A stretch of 64,000 nt of DNA from assembly GCF_037325665.1 (NCBI RefSeq), contig NC_090252.1, forward strand, positions 15,724,212 through 15,788,211, read 5' to 3'. A program made the translations under genes and the position numbers. Each line of letters opens with the position of its first letter. Position 1 is the first letter of the stretch. The notes beneath the pieces were generated by a model. That model saw only the letters and a list, made by a program, of their open reading frames with translations. It was not told where the DNA came from and ran no database searches. This stretch comes from Littorina saxatilis. Taxonomy: Eukaryota; Mollusca; Gastropoda; Littorinimorpha; Littorinidae. Below, piece after piece: positions 36,475 through 48,049 of this stretch.

Positions 36475-36634
36475 TTACAACACTCGTGGTTTTTTATATG
36501 GCTTGTATTTCAGTCAAGACCCAGCGGGAATATCAATCGAGAGCCACTCGCCAGAGGCTCGTGTCTCCCGATGATATTCATCCGCTGGGTCTTGACTGAA
36601 ATACAAGCCATATAAAAAACCACTCGTGTTGTAA
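36475..36634. repeat. Hairpin element H1, copy c
   Basis: Essentially identical to copy b. Confidence 0.9.
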
Positions 36635-36713
36635 CCTATACATATATATGCACGGGTGTTTTTCTGTGTGTGAGTTTGTTTGTACGATACTGGCTGTGCC
36701 GCCGTGTGCGTGT

Positions 36714-36818
<105 letters not shown>

Positions 36819-37408
36819 CTGTACCTCTCTTCGTTTTAACTTTCTGAGCGTGTTTTTTATCTAAACATATCCTGTCTATATGTTTTTTTGAATCAGGAAC
36901 CGACAAGGAATAAGATGAAATTGTTTTTAAATCGATTTCGGAAATTTAATTTTGATCATAATATTTATATTTTTAATGTTCAGAGCTTGTTTTCAATCTG
37001 GATATAACATATTTATATGTTTTTGGAATCAGCAAATGATGAAGAATAAGATGAATGTAATTTTGGATCATTTTATAAAAAATCTATTTTAATTACAATT
37101 TTCAGATTTTTAATGACCAACGTCATTAATTAATTTTTAAGCCTCCAAGCTGAAAGGCAATACCAATGTCCGGCCTTTGTCAAAGATCGCTTGGCCAACA
37201 TTTCAATCAATGTTATTAAAAAATGAGGGTGTGACAGTGCCGCCTCAACTTTGACAAAAAGCCGGATATGACGTCATCAAAAGTATTCATCGAACAAATA
37301 ATTCCGGGGATATCATTCCCAGGAACTCTCATGTCAAATTCAATAAAGATCGGTCCAGTAGTTTAGTCTGAATAGCTCTACACACACACACGCACAGACA
37401 GACAGACA

Positions 37409-37442
<34 letters not shown>

Positions 37443-37512
37443 ACGACCCTCGTCTCGATTCCCCCTCTACGTTAAAACATTTAGTCTAAACTTGACTAAA
37501 TGTAAAAAGAAC
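36819..37512 (-). mobile_element. Interspersed element T, inverted copy
   Basis: Blocks CCTCTCTTCGTTTTAACTTT, GGAACCGACAAGGAATAAGA, CCGGATATGACGTCATCAAA and CTTGACTAAATGT are shared with 44411-45365. A (CA)n tract lies near the CTTGACTAAAT end, as in other copies. Non-coding; class unknown. Confidence 0.7.
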
Positions 37513-37605
37513 AAAAAAGGTTCTGCGGCAATAGCGGGTTGCGGCAATGGCGGGTTGCGGCAATGACGGGTTGCGGAAATAACGGGCCGCGGCAATAGCG
37601 GGTGC
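37513..37605 (-). repeat. 16-bp minisatellite (inverted)
   Basis: Units GCGGCAATAGCGGGTT; complement of the 11.9-kb array. Confidence 0.8.
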
Positions 37606-38212
37606 CTCCCCCTTCATTCGGGAAAAACGATGATTTTAATCCGACAGGTATCGGAAACAATCTCTTGGTAAAGTGCGTTTCTCCTCCCTCCGAAGCGACA
37701 TGACGGCGCCACATTTGTTTGTTTATGGCTGTTTATCGCGAAACATTACAGTTGAAATATGTGTGTAAAATATCATAAATGTGTGGCATGTAATCTCCGA
37801 ATCAGTTCGTTATCTGCGTTTCGATGGTAATTCAGTAGGCGTGGAGTTACTTTAAATTGAAGGCGAAGGTAACCTGCGTTGCATGTGGGACGGCGTGAGC
37901 AAATTTGATTGCAATATTTTATACAGGAAGTAAATGTCAATGATTCTGGCTCAGTCTTGTAGATCTGTTATGCAGTGTTTTGGTAGTGTAGCCTATCTGC
38001 TTTTCTACTATGAAGCTCATTTGGAGTGATACGCTGATCGAAGTGGGGTACCCTATGTGTGACATCAGCCGTATGCAGATTACGCCTCAGAACACCCTCG
38101 CATTTCACAAAGACAACACTAATTTGCAACATTTCAAGAACTGCATCAGTTTTATTAGATACTATTTAAACAAAATCAGCACAGACACGACTATTATCAA
38201 CAACACAGAACG
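37606..38212. other. Intron sequence, no gene recognised
   Basis: No motif recognised. Confidence 0.3.
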
Positions 38213-38303
38213 GGATGGGCCGCTATTGCGCGGGTCTGCTATTGCGCGGGTCCGCTATTGCGTGGATCTGCTATTGCGCATGTCCGCTATTGCGCGACCT
38301 AAG
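38213..38303 (+). repeat. 16-bp minisatellite, variant
   Basis: Five units of CGCTATTGCGCGGGTC type. Confidence 0.75.
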
Positions 38304-38632
38304 AAGAAGCGGAATAGTTGCCAATGTGACGGGGCCTACCGTGCACTCCCCCCCCCCCCCCCCCCCCTTCCCCAGGAATGTACTACAGCCGGGTCTGCAC
38401 GCGGCGCGCAGGCAGCAAAAAAACAGTCTTCAGATTTTGATTTAGGCTACGAACTGTGTAAAATCTACACAACACTAACCCTTGTAAACTTAATCAGCTA
38501 TCAGGGTTACATAAAATAGCACATTCGAGTACTTAAACAAGCCAGTCTGTTGCCAGTAATGACAAATGTCCAAGTTTAAATGTGGTGACAGTGTTCATTT
38601 TATGACACTCAACCATACATTTTGTAATTACT

Positions 38633-38759
38633 TTTTTTTTCCTTTAATATTTTTTTTTCCTGGTTTTTTTTTACAACACATTATACATTACATCACAATT
38701 CACATCGCCACATTCATACCTACAACATGCATAAAAAGAGTGATCTAGAACAGAGAGAG

Positions 38760-38857
<98 letters not shown>

Positions 38858-41451
38858 TTAAAGAGGCACTGTATAGGACCGTTTGACTGCAACAACTACT
38901 AGACCTTTAAACAATATTGATTGCTACAAGATTCAAGTTTACAACAGAATATATATCAAGATACTGTTAACGAATTAGGGAGGAGGAGTAGAGCCTAGTA
39001 CTGGACAATTTTCATGAAACCAGGTTAGAATATGGTTGCCAGAGGCGGTCAAACTTATCTTCTGCTAATCCCCCCTTGTACTTGTCCAATAAATATCTAC
39101 TTTTCAAAAATTTCAAGAATATCGGAAGCATCGGTCTTTCAGAGTTCCATTTACATTTGTAAATATAAAATTTGGCCAATAAAATAATGAAATCTAAGGC
39201 TTTATCAGTGAACATATTTTCCTGAACTCCAAACAATACCAACGCTTCCGAAAACCGGAAATTAGTAACATGATAACAACTATTATTTAACAGTTCCTGT
39301 AGTTCCTGCCAAAACCTGTTAATATGCTGGCAATGCCACATCAAATGATTAATTGTTTCTTCCTCATTGTTACAAAACGAACAATTAGAAGATTCAACAA
39401 TTTTTCTCAGAAATAAGTAGCGGTTTGTGGGCAAAGCCCTATAAATTAACCTCAGCTGGAACCATTTTAGCTGACAATCAACTGTTGTCTTATGACATAA
39501 GTAAAAGATCTTGTTCCAGCTGAGGTTATCAAAAATACCATTCCATTTTACCACACCAGCTGGGGCTGAGTCTGCCGAGGCCAAACACAATTGGGCACTA
39601 TATTTTCCTTCAAATATTATTTTCCATGGTTTTTGCTTTAACAATTTATAGTTTGCCTCCTGTATTATATTTATCTTTTTCTGATATGCCTTAATAGATT
39701 TGATCAGTCCTGCAAATTTCAAAAAGTTAACCCTCAACGTAAGAAATTTTATCTGACAATCTACAAAATTCAATAGACTGCCATTTTCATTCAGTAAATG
39801 ACAGACTTGGAAAATACCCCTTTCTGTCCAATCTTTAAAGTATACAGTGTGTTTTCCAATGACAATATTTCTATTATAAAAGATACATTCTGCATTAAAC
39901 TCACTTACATCAGTTGGTATACATGTTATGCTTAATTTCTTGAAGTGTTTCAATACATCATGCCAAACAGGATTGTGGATTGATTGCATTAAAGTGTTGG
40001 CGAACTCACCCCCTAGCTGCTGTTGTTTATCCAGCTCAGGATAAAGACAGAGCGTAAACCTGGTTAAAGGAGATTCGGCATATAAAACTTTTCCTAAGCC
40101 AGCTAATTTTCATAGCTGACAAGAAAGTACCAACATTTAACATTTTTAACCCTCCCTTTTGGTAAGACTGACAAGCACATTTCTTGTTAACTTTACCTTG
40201 TTTACCATTCCATAAAAACTGAAAAAACATACCATCAAGTTCTTTCAAAAATATATCGCATGGATCTGGGATATTCATAAATAAGTACGTTAACTTAGAC
40301 ATTGCTAGTGTTTTCAAAACAGTAATTTTACCAAAAGGGGTAAGCTGTCGCTTACTCCACATGTTCAATACTTTTCTTATCTCTGCAATCTTTCCTGTAT
40401 AATTTAGATGGACAATATTTCCTGTATCCACAGAGAAAACTACCCCCAAATATCTAAATGTCCCTGGGTCCCAGCAAAAATTCATGTCACGCAAGTACCG
40501 TATCTGGCTGTTCCTCCTACTCCCAATCCATATGACCTGTGTTTTTTCTAAGTTTATTTTTAATCCGGACATACTAGCAAAAACATTCAAAATTCTCACA
40601 GCTTCTGTAAATGATTCTTCACTTCCATCCAAACACAAAGCTGTGTCGTCCGCAAACTGAGACATTAACATTTCGCTATCACGCACATGTATACCTTTTA
40701 CTTTCTCATTTTCACGCAACATGTTTGATAAAACCTCAGCGCACAGTAAATATAAATAAGGTGACAAAGGATCGCCCTGTCTTACTCCTCTGCAAATACT
40801 GAACCAGGCTGAATAAGAGCCATTTACCGAGACGCATGCCACAATATCAGAGTAAAAAGCTCGTACCCATTTTTTTATGTCGGGGCCCAAATTTACAAAG
40901 TCTAAAACCCTATCTATAAATTCCCAAGAAATACTGTCGAAAGCTTTCTCAAAATCGACTAGAAGAAGTTGACCCGGAATCTGTTCATATTGTGTATACA
41001 AAAGGATATCATATAACAGCCGGATATTTTCCCCTTCATAAATCCTCTTTGGTCTGTGTGAATTAGTTTGGGCAGTACGCCTTTAATCCTGTTTGCAATA
41101 CATGCTGAAGCTATTTTATATACTGTATTTAGCAATGTGATTGGTCTCCAATTTTTAATAAACTGCTTTGGCTTTCCTTCTTTTGGCAAACAAGTAATAA
41201 TTCCTTGACGTTGCGTCACTGACAAGTTTCCAGTTTCAAATCCAAAATTTAAAGAACGAACTAAAAAGGCTCTAATGTCACCAAAGAAAAATTTAAAGAA
41301 CTCGATGGGAAAGCCATCGCTGCCAGGACTCTTATTATTATTCATAGCACGCAGTGCTGTATGGGTTTCAATGTAACTAATGCTACCTTCCAACATATCT
41401 TTTTCTTCATCATTTAGTTTAGTGGCATTATGAACACAAGTATCAATATTA
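38633..41451 (-). mobile_element. L1/Tx1-type LINE, 5'-truncated, with 16-bp target duplication
   Basis: Reverse transcriptase motifs in order on the - strand: NNNKSPGSDGFPIEFFKFFF, RPITLLNTVYKIAS, LLLVDFEKAFDSISWEF, RGVRQGDPLSPYLYLL, SQFADDTALCLDGSEESF, then a C-terminal region with a zinc-knuckle-like CSFCNNEEETINHLMWHC. The frame shifts twice, near 41000 and near 40010. The endonuclease is absent. The 3' side has a (GA)n tract (38756-38854) and an A-rich tail next to the target duplication ACATTTTGTAATTACT (38617-38632 and 41452-41467). About 2.8 kb of an element that is usually 5-6 kb. Confidence 0.9.
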
Positions 41452-41467
41452 ACATTTTGTAATTACT

Positions 41468-41923
41468 CTATTGATACGCAACTTATTCATGTAACCAGCA
41501 CATCCAGCACATGCACATGTGAATGGAAGTCTCGAAAATGAGAATATTCAATACAAAGTGCGCCCCAAAAAACATAAGTTTGAAAGCATAGTCTGGAGAC
41601 ACCCACTGTTCATGTGCCAACCACGCGCTGGGTGCAGCTGCTGACCCCGCCGTTCCGTGGGGGTGTTGTTGATTTTTTGGAAAATCTACTTTCTGTTGTA
41701 CTTGCACTTTCTCATTGGAGAGTAAGGTATTGAAGAACAATAACAATAATGACTTTTTTTTTCATACAGCACATTTACAAAGGTAGAAGCAGTCTAAAAA
41801 CCCAGACAAACACCATCTACACGGACCTACAAACGTATAAGTAATCATGTGAATTTCTTGTGATGTGACATGCGAATTTCTAATCACGTGACTGACACCA
41901 TTCCTGCAAACTTCCGAGGCAAC
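41468..41923. other. Intron sequence up to the transposase fragment
   Basis: No motif recognised; may include the 5' part of the MULE-like element. Confidence 0.3.
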
Positions 41924-42703
41924 ATGGCAGCACGTTTGATCTAGGGCAGACGCAAAAGAGGCACAGTCCTTCTTCTGGATGAGTATAAATATCATAAAAA
42001 GAAAAACACAGCACACGCCTTTAACTGGAGATGCAGGCGGTATCCGGCCTGCACAGCCTCCGTCCGCACAAACCAGTTCAATACAAACCAGTTCAATACA
42101 AACCAGTTCGATCTTGAAGCGGCTCAGCCAAACATCCATGTCAGAGAGCAGGTGGGTGTGCACACCCACCCGCCCGATGAAAACGAAATTGCACGGTCAG
42201 AATTTACACAAAGACTGAGGGAGGAGGTGTCCACCAATCCTGGCCTACCACCCAAACGCGTCTTTGAGGCGCAGGTAGCAACCGAACACCGACGAATTCG
42301 TCGGCAGGGTGAGGCCGACTGCCCTGATGTCCCGTCCTTTGAGTCGGTCCGAACAATGATGAAGCGAGAGACAGAGAGGGCCCGCCATATCCCACATATT
42401 CCCCAAACGGTCGGTGATGTTGACGTCCAAGGGGAGTGGGCAGAGACCTGGCTCTCTGACCGATTCTTGCTCCATAACAATCCCAAGTGTGGAATTTTGA
42501 TTTTTGCAACGGACGAGTGCCTCCGCAAACTGATGCGGTGTGGCACGATTTTTGTGGACGCAACGTTTAGGTCATGCCCAAGACCGTATACCCAAGTCCT
42601 GACTATTTTGGGGGACGTGGACGGACACACCGTACCCTTATTACATGCACTGATGGAACAACGGACAGTAGGGCACTACAGTCAAGTTTTGATATTGTCA
42701 TAA
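41924..42703 (+). pseudogene. FLYWCH + MULE-type transposase fragment
   Basis: In one frame, after an ATG at 41924 and an in-frame TAG at 41942, the sequence reads DEYKYHKKKNTAHAFNWRC, RRYPACTASVRTN and HTHPPD: a FLYWCH zinc finger with its Cys-Cys and His ligands. A helical linker follows, then the start of a MULE (Mutator-like) DDE domain: FVDATFRSCPRPYTQVLTIL, GHTVPLLHALMEQR. The first catalytic Asp (FVDATF) is present; the rest of the domain is missing after the stop at 42701-42703. It is a truncated DNA transposon gene in intron 1 of the Ig gene, on the same strand. Host-domesticated FLYWCH-MULE genes exist in animals, but truncation argues against that here. Confidence 0.8.
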
Positions 42704-42832
42704 TGAGGTAGAGGACAGGTGTTCTTGGTTTTCCTTTGTCCAGGTCTTTGGGAAATGCGAAAATCTCTACATGGTTGTGTTTTGTTGTTGTGTATGCCAA
42801 TCATTGATGCTGACTTGTCTTTTTCTTTTCAG

Positions 42833-43126
42833 CACGCCCATCCGCAGACCCAGTGATCACCTGTTTTACCGCTCAGGGACAGTACGTGCCTGAAAACACC
42901 GACCTCAACTGCAACTGTTCTGCCTCTGACCTTGGCCACCCCAAAGGTCGTCTCCGTGTGTACCGTGGCAACAACGAACAGATCAGTGGTAGCTATGGAG
43001 AGATCAGGGTGGCGTTTTCAGAAGCCAACGTGAGTCGTGACGATGACGGGACCGTGTTCAGGTGTGTGGTGGAGTGGGCCACGACAGACAGTCCCAGGGA
43101 AACGTCCTTCACTCTGCATGTCGCGT
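42833..43126 (+). CDS. Ig gene exon 2: complete Ig-like domain, phase 1-1
   Basis: A strong acceptor (TTTTTCTTTTCAG) precedes the exon and GTGAGT follows it. The 294 nt give 98 codons in phase 1-1, with no stop. Cysteines lie in DLNCNCSAS (B strand) and in DDDGTVFRCVVEW, the D-x-G-x-x-x-C signature of an Ig F strand. Sequons NCS and NVS suggest an extracellular glycosylated domain. The usual C-strand Trp is replaced (GRLRVYRG). Base composition is visibly richer in G+C than the flanking intron. A MULE transposase fragment ends only 130 bp upstream, so the transposon landed close to the splice acceptor without destroying it. Confidence 0.85.
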
Positions 43127-43605
43127 GTGAGTGTGATCTTTTTCTCGTGTGTTGGTTTCTAGTCTCACACTATTTCCTCTTACTAGAGAGAATCAGCCTT
43201 TCGTAACTTAGCCGTAAGCCATATCAGGCATTGCGCATAACAACGAGGGTGAAAACATTGTCAAAAGTACTTAAATGGAATGCCGACCCTCTATAAGGAC
43301 AATGCCACGCTTACTAAGGGTATCTGCAGACCGCTAACTTGCCTATATAGTTTTAATGCCTGCCACAACGCTATCGCAACTGGAAAGCCATAACCTCTAA
43401 CTCATTTCGTTAACTTGCACAACTCTTTAGTACCAGTGAGACGATTATCTTCCTTGCTTCGTCGGCTTCTATTCATGAACTTAAAAAAAGAAGAAAAAGA
43501 ATGGTACGTTGGCAGTCTCTTTGTTTTTGGATGTTCTACTTGTTAAGTTAATAGAACTTACCTCGACATGTTTAACAATACCTTGTACTCTCTCGATCAT
43601 ATTAT
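43127..43605. other. Intron 2 sequence, no feature recognised
   Basis: Nothing beyond an A-rich stretch. Confidence 0.3.
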
Positions 43606-43672
43606 AAGATCCGTCGCGATATAACCTTGAACGGTTGAAAACGACGTTAAACACCAAATAAAGAAAAGACAG
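43606..43672 (+). repeat. SINE-like 3' end
   Basis: CGTCGCGATATAACCTTGAA, then GAAAACGACGTTAAACACCA and AATAAAG: a common molluscan repeat 3' end as I remember it. Confidence 0.5.
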
Positions 43673-43686
43673 AACTGATATTATAA

Positions 43687-43866
43687 GATGTTTGATGGGT
43701 TGTTGACAGACGAACTTTTTTGTCGGTCTGAGGGGGAGCATATTGTCTTTTGTTTCATTATTTTTACCAAGGCCGAAGGCAGCGGTCAATAAATATGAAA
43801 CAAAAGTCGATATGCCCCCCCGAGGACCGACAAAAAAGCTGGTCTGACAACAAACCACCAAACATC
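43687..43866. repeat. Hairpin element H3, 180 bp
   Basis: Arms GATGTTTG..GTTGTTGACAGAC, TTTTTTGTCGGTC and complements, about 75 bp each with some mismatches. The loop GGCCGAAGGCAGCGGTC contains a small hairpin. Same layout as H1 and H2, different sequence. Confidence 0.8.
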
Positions 43867-44149
43867 GTTTTTGTCATCATTTTGGTAGTGAGAAAATAAG
43901 TGCCAAATCAACACAGGGAGCCATAATAATAAAAGTAAGAGCAGCATGAGTTACGAAAGCAGGAAAAGACAACCCAACATTAAATACAAGGCAGTAGCCT
44001 CCCTTGCGTTTGTCTGACTTCAGGTAGGTTTTTGATTCCTACTGTTCCGAAATCGAATGCGATAAAATCTCGAAAGGCTGAATCATATTAGATCTCGGCT
44101 TACGCCTCGATCTGATATGATTTCAGCTTTCTCGACATTCAGACTGATA

Positions 44150-44410
44150 AATGTTGATATCACAGTCAAATATAACGATAACTAATAATATATATGTTAT
44201 GTTTACTGTAAAAATGTGCTCAGAATGACAGAAAATAGGTTTAAGTAGGCCTTTAGTACTACTTTTGCACGCTATGCGGAGACGAGCGTGACCCGTGTGT
44301 GGTTAGTCGAGACTATCTGAAATATAGTCGCGGCGACGACTGTTTGTTGGTGTTAATTTGTTACTTTGATGCCGACAGCTTAACTAAAGGTTGTTATATC
44401 GCTTCACGCG
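44150..44410 (+). mobile_element. Element T-like 3' portion
   Basis: Matches 50930-51195 (GTTATGTTTACT, GCGGAGACGAGC, GTTAGTCGAGACTATCTGAA). It directly precedes a complete T copy. Confidence 0.6.
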
Positions 44411-44510
44411 ACTTGTTTTTACATTTAGTCAAGTTTTGATTAAATGTTTTAACGTAGAGCGGGGAATCGAGACGAGGGTAGTGGTGTATGTGCGTGTGTA
44501 TGTGTCTGTC

Positions 44511-44606
<96 letters not shown>

Positions 44607-45365
44607 GATTCAGACTAAACTACTGGACCGATCTTTATGAAATTTGACATGAGAGTTCCTGGGTATGAAATCCCCGAAAGTTTTTTTCATTTTTTTGATA
44701 AATGTCTTTGATGACGTCATATCCGGCTTTTCGTGAAAGTTGAGGCGGCACTGTCAAGCCCTCATTTTTCAACCAAATTGGTTGAAATTTTGGTCGCGTA
44801 ATGTTCGACAAAGTCCGGACTTCGGTATTGCATTTCAGCGTGGTGGCTTAAAAATGTATTAATGAGTTTGGTCATTAAAAATCTGAAAATTGTAAAAAAA
44901 AAAATGTTTTTTATAAAACGATCCAAATTTACGTTTATCTTATTTTCCATCATTTGCTGATTCCAAAAACATATAAATATGTTATATTCGGATTAAAAAC
45001 AAGCTCTGAAAATTAAATATATAAAAATTATTATCAAAATTAAATTGTCGAAATCAATTTAAAAATACTTTCATCTTATTCCTTGTCGGTTCCTGATTCC
45101 AAAAACATATAGATATGATATGTTTGGATTAAAAATACGCTCAGAAAGTTAAAACGAAGAGAGGTACAGAAAAGCGTGCTATCCTTCCCAGCGCAACTAC
45201 TACCCCGCTCTTCTTGTCAATTTCACTGCCTATGCCGTGAGCGGTGGACTGACGATGCTACGAGTATACGGTCTTGCTGCGTTGCATTGCGTTCAGTTTT
45301 ATTCTGTGAGTTCGACAGCTACTTGACTAAATGTTGTATTTTCGCCTTACGCGACTTGTTCTTTT
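44411..45365 (+). mobile_element. Interspersed element T, longest copy
   Basis: Ends carry ACATTTAGTCAAG and its complement CTTGACTAAATGT. A (GT)n tract (44514-44601) lies at a fixed place near the left end, followed by TAGAGCGATTCAGACTAAAC. Non-coding. Other copies: 36819-37512, 50530-51195, 51196-51370 and 60040-60266. Confidence 0.7.
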
Positions 45366-46162
45366 GTTACTTCGAGAGGATATAACCTTTTGTACACCAT
45401 ATATCTCTGTCACAACTGAAGGAGCATTTCTTTAACTTTATGTTAATTTGTTTGCAGATATTATCTTGTCCGATTTCTCTACAGCTTCAGAGGAAATCAT
45501 TTTTGGTTTGGGTTTTAAACGTTAAGGCACCCAAAGGTATTTACTGCAACGTTTAGATACTAGAGTGCCTCTTAGTGGCATTTTTGAAACGCACGTTCGC
45601 TGCTCTCCGGTCTTCCAGCAATCATCCGGTATTGGCTAGGTCGTCTGGCCAGCAAGCTATGCAGCTAGCTTGTATCATTGTTTGCAAATGTACGGTATAG
45701 TTTCAAGAGTTTTGAGTGATGAAAAATAGTACAGTAACTGCACTATAATCTTACAAAACATGCTCATCTATTTGTTAGGGAAAACATACTTATATCAGCA
45801 TTATAAGGCATAGAGAGAGCTTACAAAAACTATGTCACATGGCTTGCTTTCTACCTCAGAAACATACATGATGCTCTTGATATTTTAACGTCATTAGGAG
45901 AGACATGTTTCTTCACTTTTGTCTGGACTTTCAGGATCTCGTAAAGAAGAGAAGCCGTGCTGATCTTTGTCATGTTTATATTAATCAACCTTCTTCAATC
46001 ATAACTAACTGATCGTTCAAGTGTCATTAAGTCAGTGTGATTTGCAGACATAAAAATGAAACTGTTTAACTGGAAACAAACAGATTTTTCCACACCGCCA
46101 GTGTTCGATTTTAGATTGAATAAAAATTACACTGGTATACTAACCTTTGAACATTGTCTTCT
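45366..46162. other. Intron 2 sequence, no feature recognised
   Basis: No motif recognised. Confidence 0.3.
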
Positions 46163-46175
46163 TCTTGTGTTCTAG

Positions 46176-46199
46176 CATCTCCAGTGACTATAGGCAACG
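46176..46199 (+). CDS. Possible 24-nt extension or microexon of Ig exon 3
   Basis: After a strong acceptor, 24 nt read SPVTIGN-type residues in phase 1-1 and are followed by GTGTTG, then 56 bp, then the CACAG used for exon 3. PVTIGN looks like the first strand of an Ig domain. If real, the intron between is only 56 bp, far shorter than the others in this gene. Alternatively use of this acceptor with read-through gives a 17-residue tail and a stop (soluble or non-productive isoform). Confidence 0.35.
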
Positions 46200-46255
46200 G
46201 TGTTGTTACTGATATTAAACATAAATAATAAAACACACCATATTGTATAACACAG

Positions 46256-46558
46256 ATGCAGCGGAGATAAAACAGTTCACGGCAAACAAACAGCATCAGA
46301 ATCTCACCATCAACGAAAACAGCAGCATAACACTGACCTGCACGGCGTTGGGTCGACCCACACCAGGAATGATTATCAGCAAGGACGGTAACTCACTCCA
46401 GCAAGTCCCAAAAGGAGATCACGTGACTGAAATCCAGACGTCCAACTTGACCTACCGTCGTTCTCAAGCCACGTGTGACCTCACGGGCGACTATGTCTGT
46501 GAGGTAGACAACGATCTTGGACGCCAGAGCTCAAATCACCTGACAGTGCTTGTTAATT
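46256..46558 (+). CDS. Ig gene exon 3: I-set-like Ig domain, phase 1-1
   Basis: The exon gives 101 codons in phase 1-1 and ends at GTGAGT. It carries the best Ig signature in the window: SSITLTCTALGRPTPG (B-C strands) and LTGDYVCEVDNDLG (D-x-G-x-Y-x-C). The C-strand Trp is Ile. Three sequons (NLT, NSS, NLT) fit an extracellular domain. The start is ambiguous. I used the CACAG acceptor at 46251-46255; a better pyrimidine-rich acceptor (TCTTGTGTTCTAG) lies at 46163-46175 and would add 24 in-frame nt if a 56-bp GT...AG segment (46200-46255) is removed as an intron. Read straight through from that upstream acceptor the frame meets a stop. Confidence 0.85.
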
Positions 46559-46570
46559 GTGAGTTCAGCG

Positions 46571-46572
<2 letters not shown>

Positions 46573-46606
<34 letters not shown>

Positions 46607-46855
46607 TGTATGTGTGTGTGTGTGTGTGTGTTTGTGTGTGTGTGAGTGTGAGTGTGTATGTGTGTGTGCATGTATGTATGTGTGTGTGTGTGTGTGCATG
46701 TATGTGTGTGTGTGTGTGTGTGTGAGTGTGTGTGTTTGTGTGTGTGTGTGTGTGTGTATGTGTGTGTGTGTGTGTGTGTGTAAAATGGTGTGATAGTGTG
46801 TACAATTGTGTTAAATACAATTGTGTGTGTACATTTCTGTCTGCCTGTCTTTCTC

Positions 46856-46890
<35 letters not shown>

Positions 46891-46935
46891 CTGTGTCTGT
46901 CAGTCTGTCTCTCTGTCTGTCTTTCTGTTATTTCG
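46573..46935. repeat. (GT)n and (TCTG)n filling intron 3
   Basis: GT/GTAT tracts to 46782, then TCTG tracts 46838-46930. They make up most of the 449-bp intron between Ig exons 3 and 4. Confidence 0.95.
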
Positions 46936-47007
46936 TGTGCATATGCAAACGCGACGTGACAATATTAGAAAATCGTTGGAATGGTTCAATCTGGGATTCT
47001 TTTACAG

Positions 47008-47331
47008 GTAAGCCACGAAGTTATTCAACTAGTTCAGCGGAACCACTAAAGGTGAATTACAAAGTCAACCCAGTTTTGGTGGAGTTCCGGCTTGTTGCGT
47101 TTCCAGTCCCTGACGTCCGCAGCTTCACTTTCCGTGTCAATGACAGTGACACCAACATTACTGGCAACATCAAGCTGAGTGCCACCTGTTTCACAACGGA
47201 CACAGACTATGACGTAACTTGTAGCGTCATTGTCAGCGACGTCGCGAGCAAGGAGGCTGAAGGGCTGTACACATTCAGTGCTGCAAATGCCTTTGGCCAG
47301 GAGCATTTCCAGTTCAAAGTGATAGTGAACG
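47008..47331 (+). CDS. Ig gene exon 4: membrane-proximal Ig-like domain, phase 1-1
   Basis: Acceptor GATTCTTTTACAG, donor GTAAGA; 108 codons, phase 1-1. The domain has TSFx-type beta strands (VEFRLVAFPVPDVRSFTFRV), sequons NDS and NIT, two cysteines close together (LSATC and DVTCSV) and an F-strand EAEGLYTFSAANAFG, which matches the usual G-x-Y-x-C-x-A-x-N-x-x-G except that Cys is Phe. It resembles the exon at 8231 in having a Cys before the E strand and an aromatic residue in place of the F-strand Cys. It is the last extracellular exon before the membrane exon. Confidence 0.8.
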
Positions 47332-48049
47332 GTAAGATTGTAAAAGAAGCACGTGCATTTAGTATTGGTTGTATTGACTCATGCACCTGAATCGTCCATG
47401 CACAAATAATAAGCTACGTTGATATACCCTTGAATACTTTAAAGCTAAAGCTTTGACATTCCACAAACGACCAGGATTCGATGACCTTCAGTTATTGTAA
47501 AATGTGGTTGACTTCGTCAATTTCTAAAGACGGGATTTGGTTGAGTTCTGGTCAAAATATGGAACATTTTTTAACATGTTTGTTTGCTTTTTACCATTGA
47601 AACTTTCCACACAGAGGTTCACCCCATTCTGACATGAACAAAATGTCAAGCTTACAGGGGAGTCGAGTTTGGATAGAAAACCAAAGAAAATGGTCATATC
47701 GTAAAAGGTTTTAGAAGTAGAGTTTTTAAAACTTGACACTCATTTAGATTTTGAAGTCCTTCCGACGTGATGAAAGTTTGCTTGATAAATACATTGTAAA
47801 GGTTACCGTTTGGTTAACTGTGAGTAAACGCCATCATGTTTTTGAATGTTTATACACTCATCCAGGTGTTGATACCTTCTAGAAATTGAAGAGTGTTGTT
47901 AGTTATGTTAAAATTCAAAGGCCATAGCGGGGTCCAAAGATTGATTTTTGTTTTGTTGTATTTTTCTTTTTTTTTCAAATTTGTTTCCTTAGCTAGAGCT
48001 TTACCGTCAAACATTGCATTCGTTTAGTAAGTCTCCGAAGTTAAAAATA
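47332..48049. other. Intron 4 sequence, no feature recognised
   Basis: No motif recognised. Confidence 0.3.

Noticed and set aside
42124-42563. Long - strand frames opposite the MULE fragment.
   Set aside because: Shadows of the + strand transposase frame, which has clear FLYWCH and MULE motifs.
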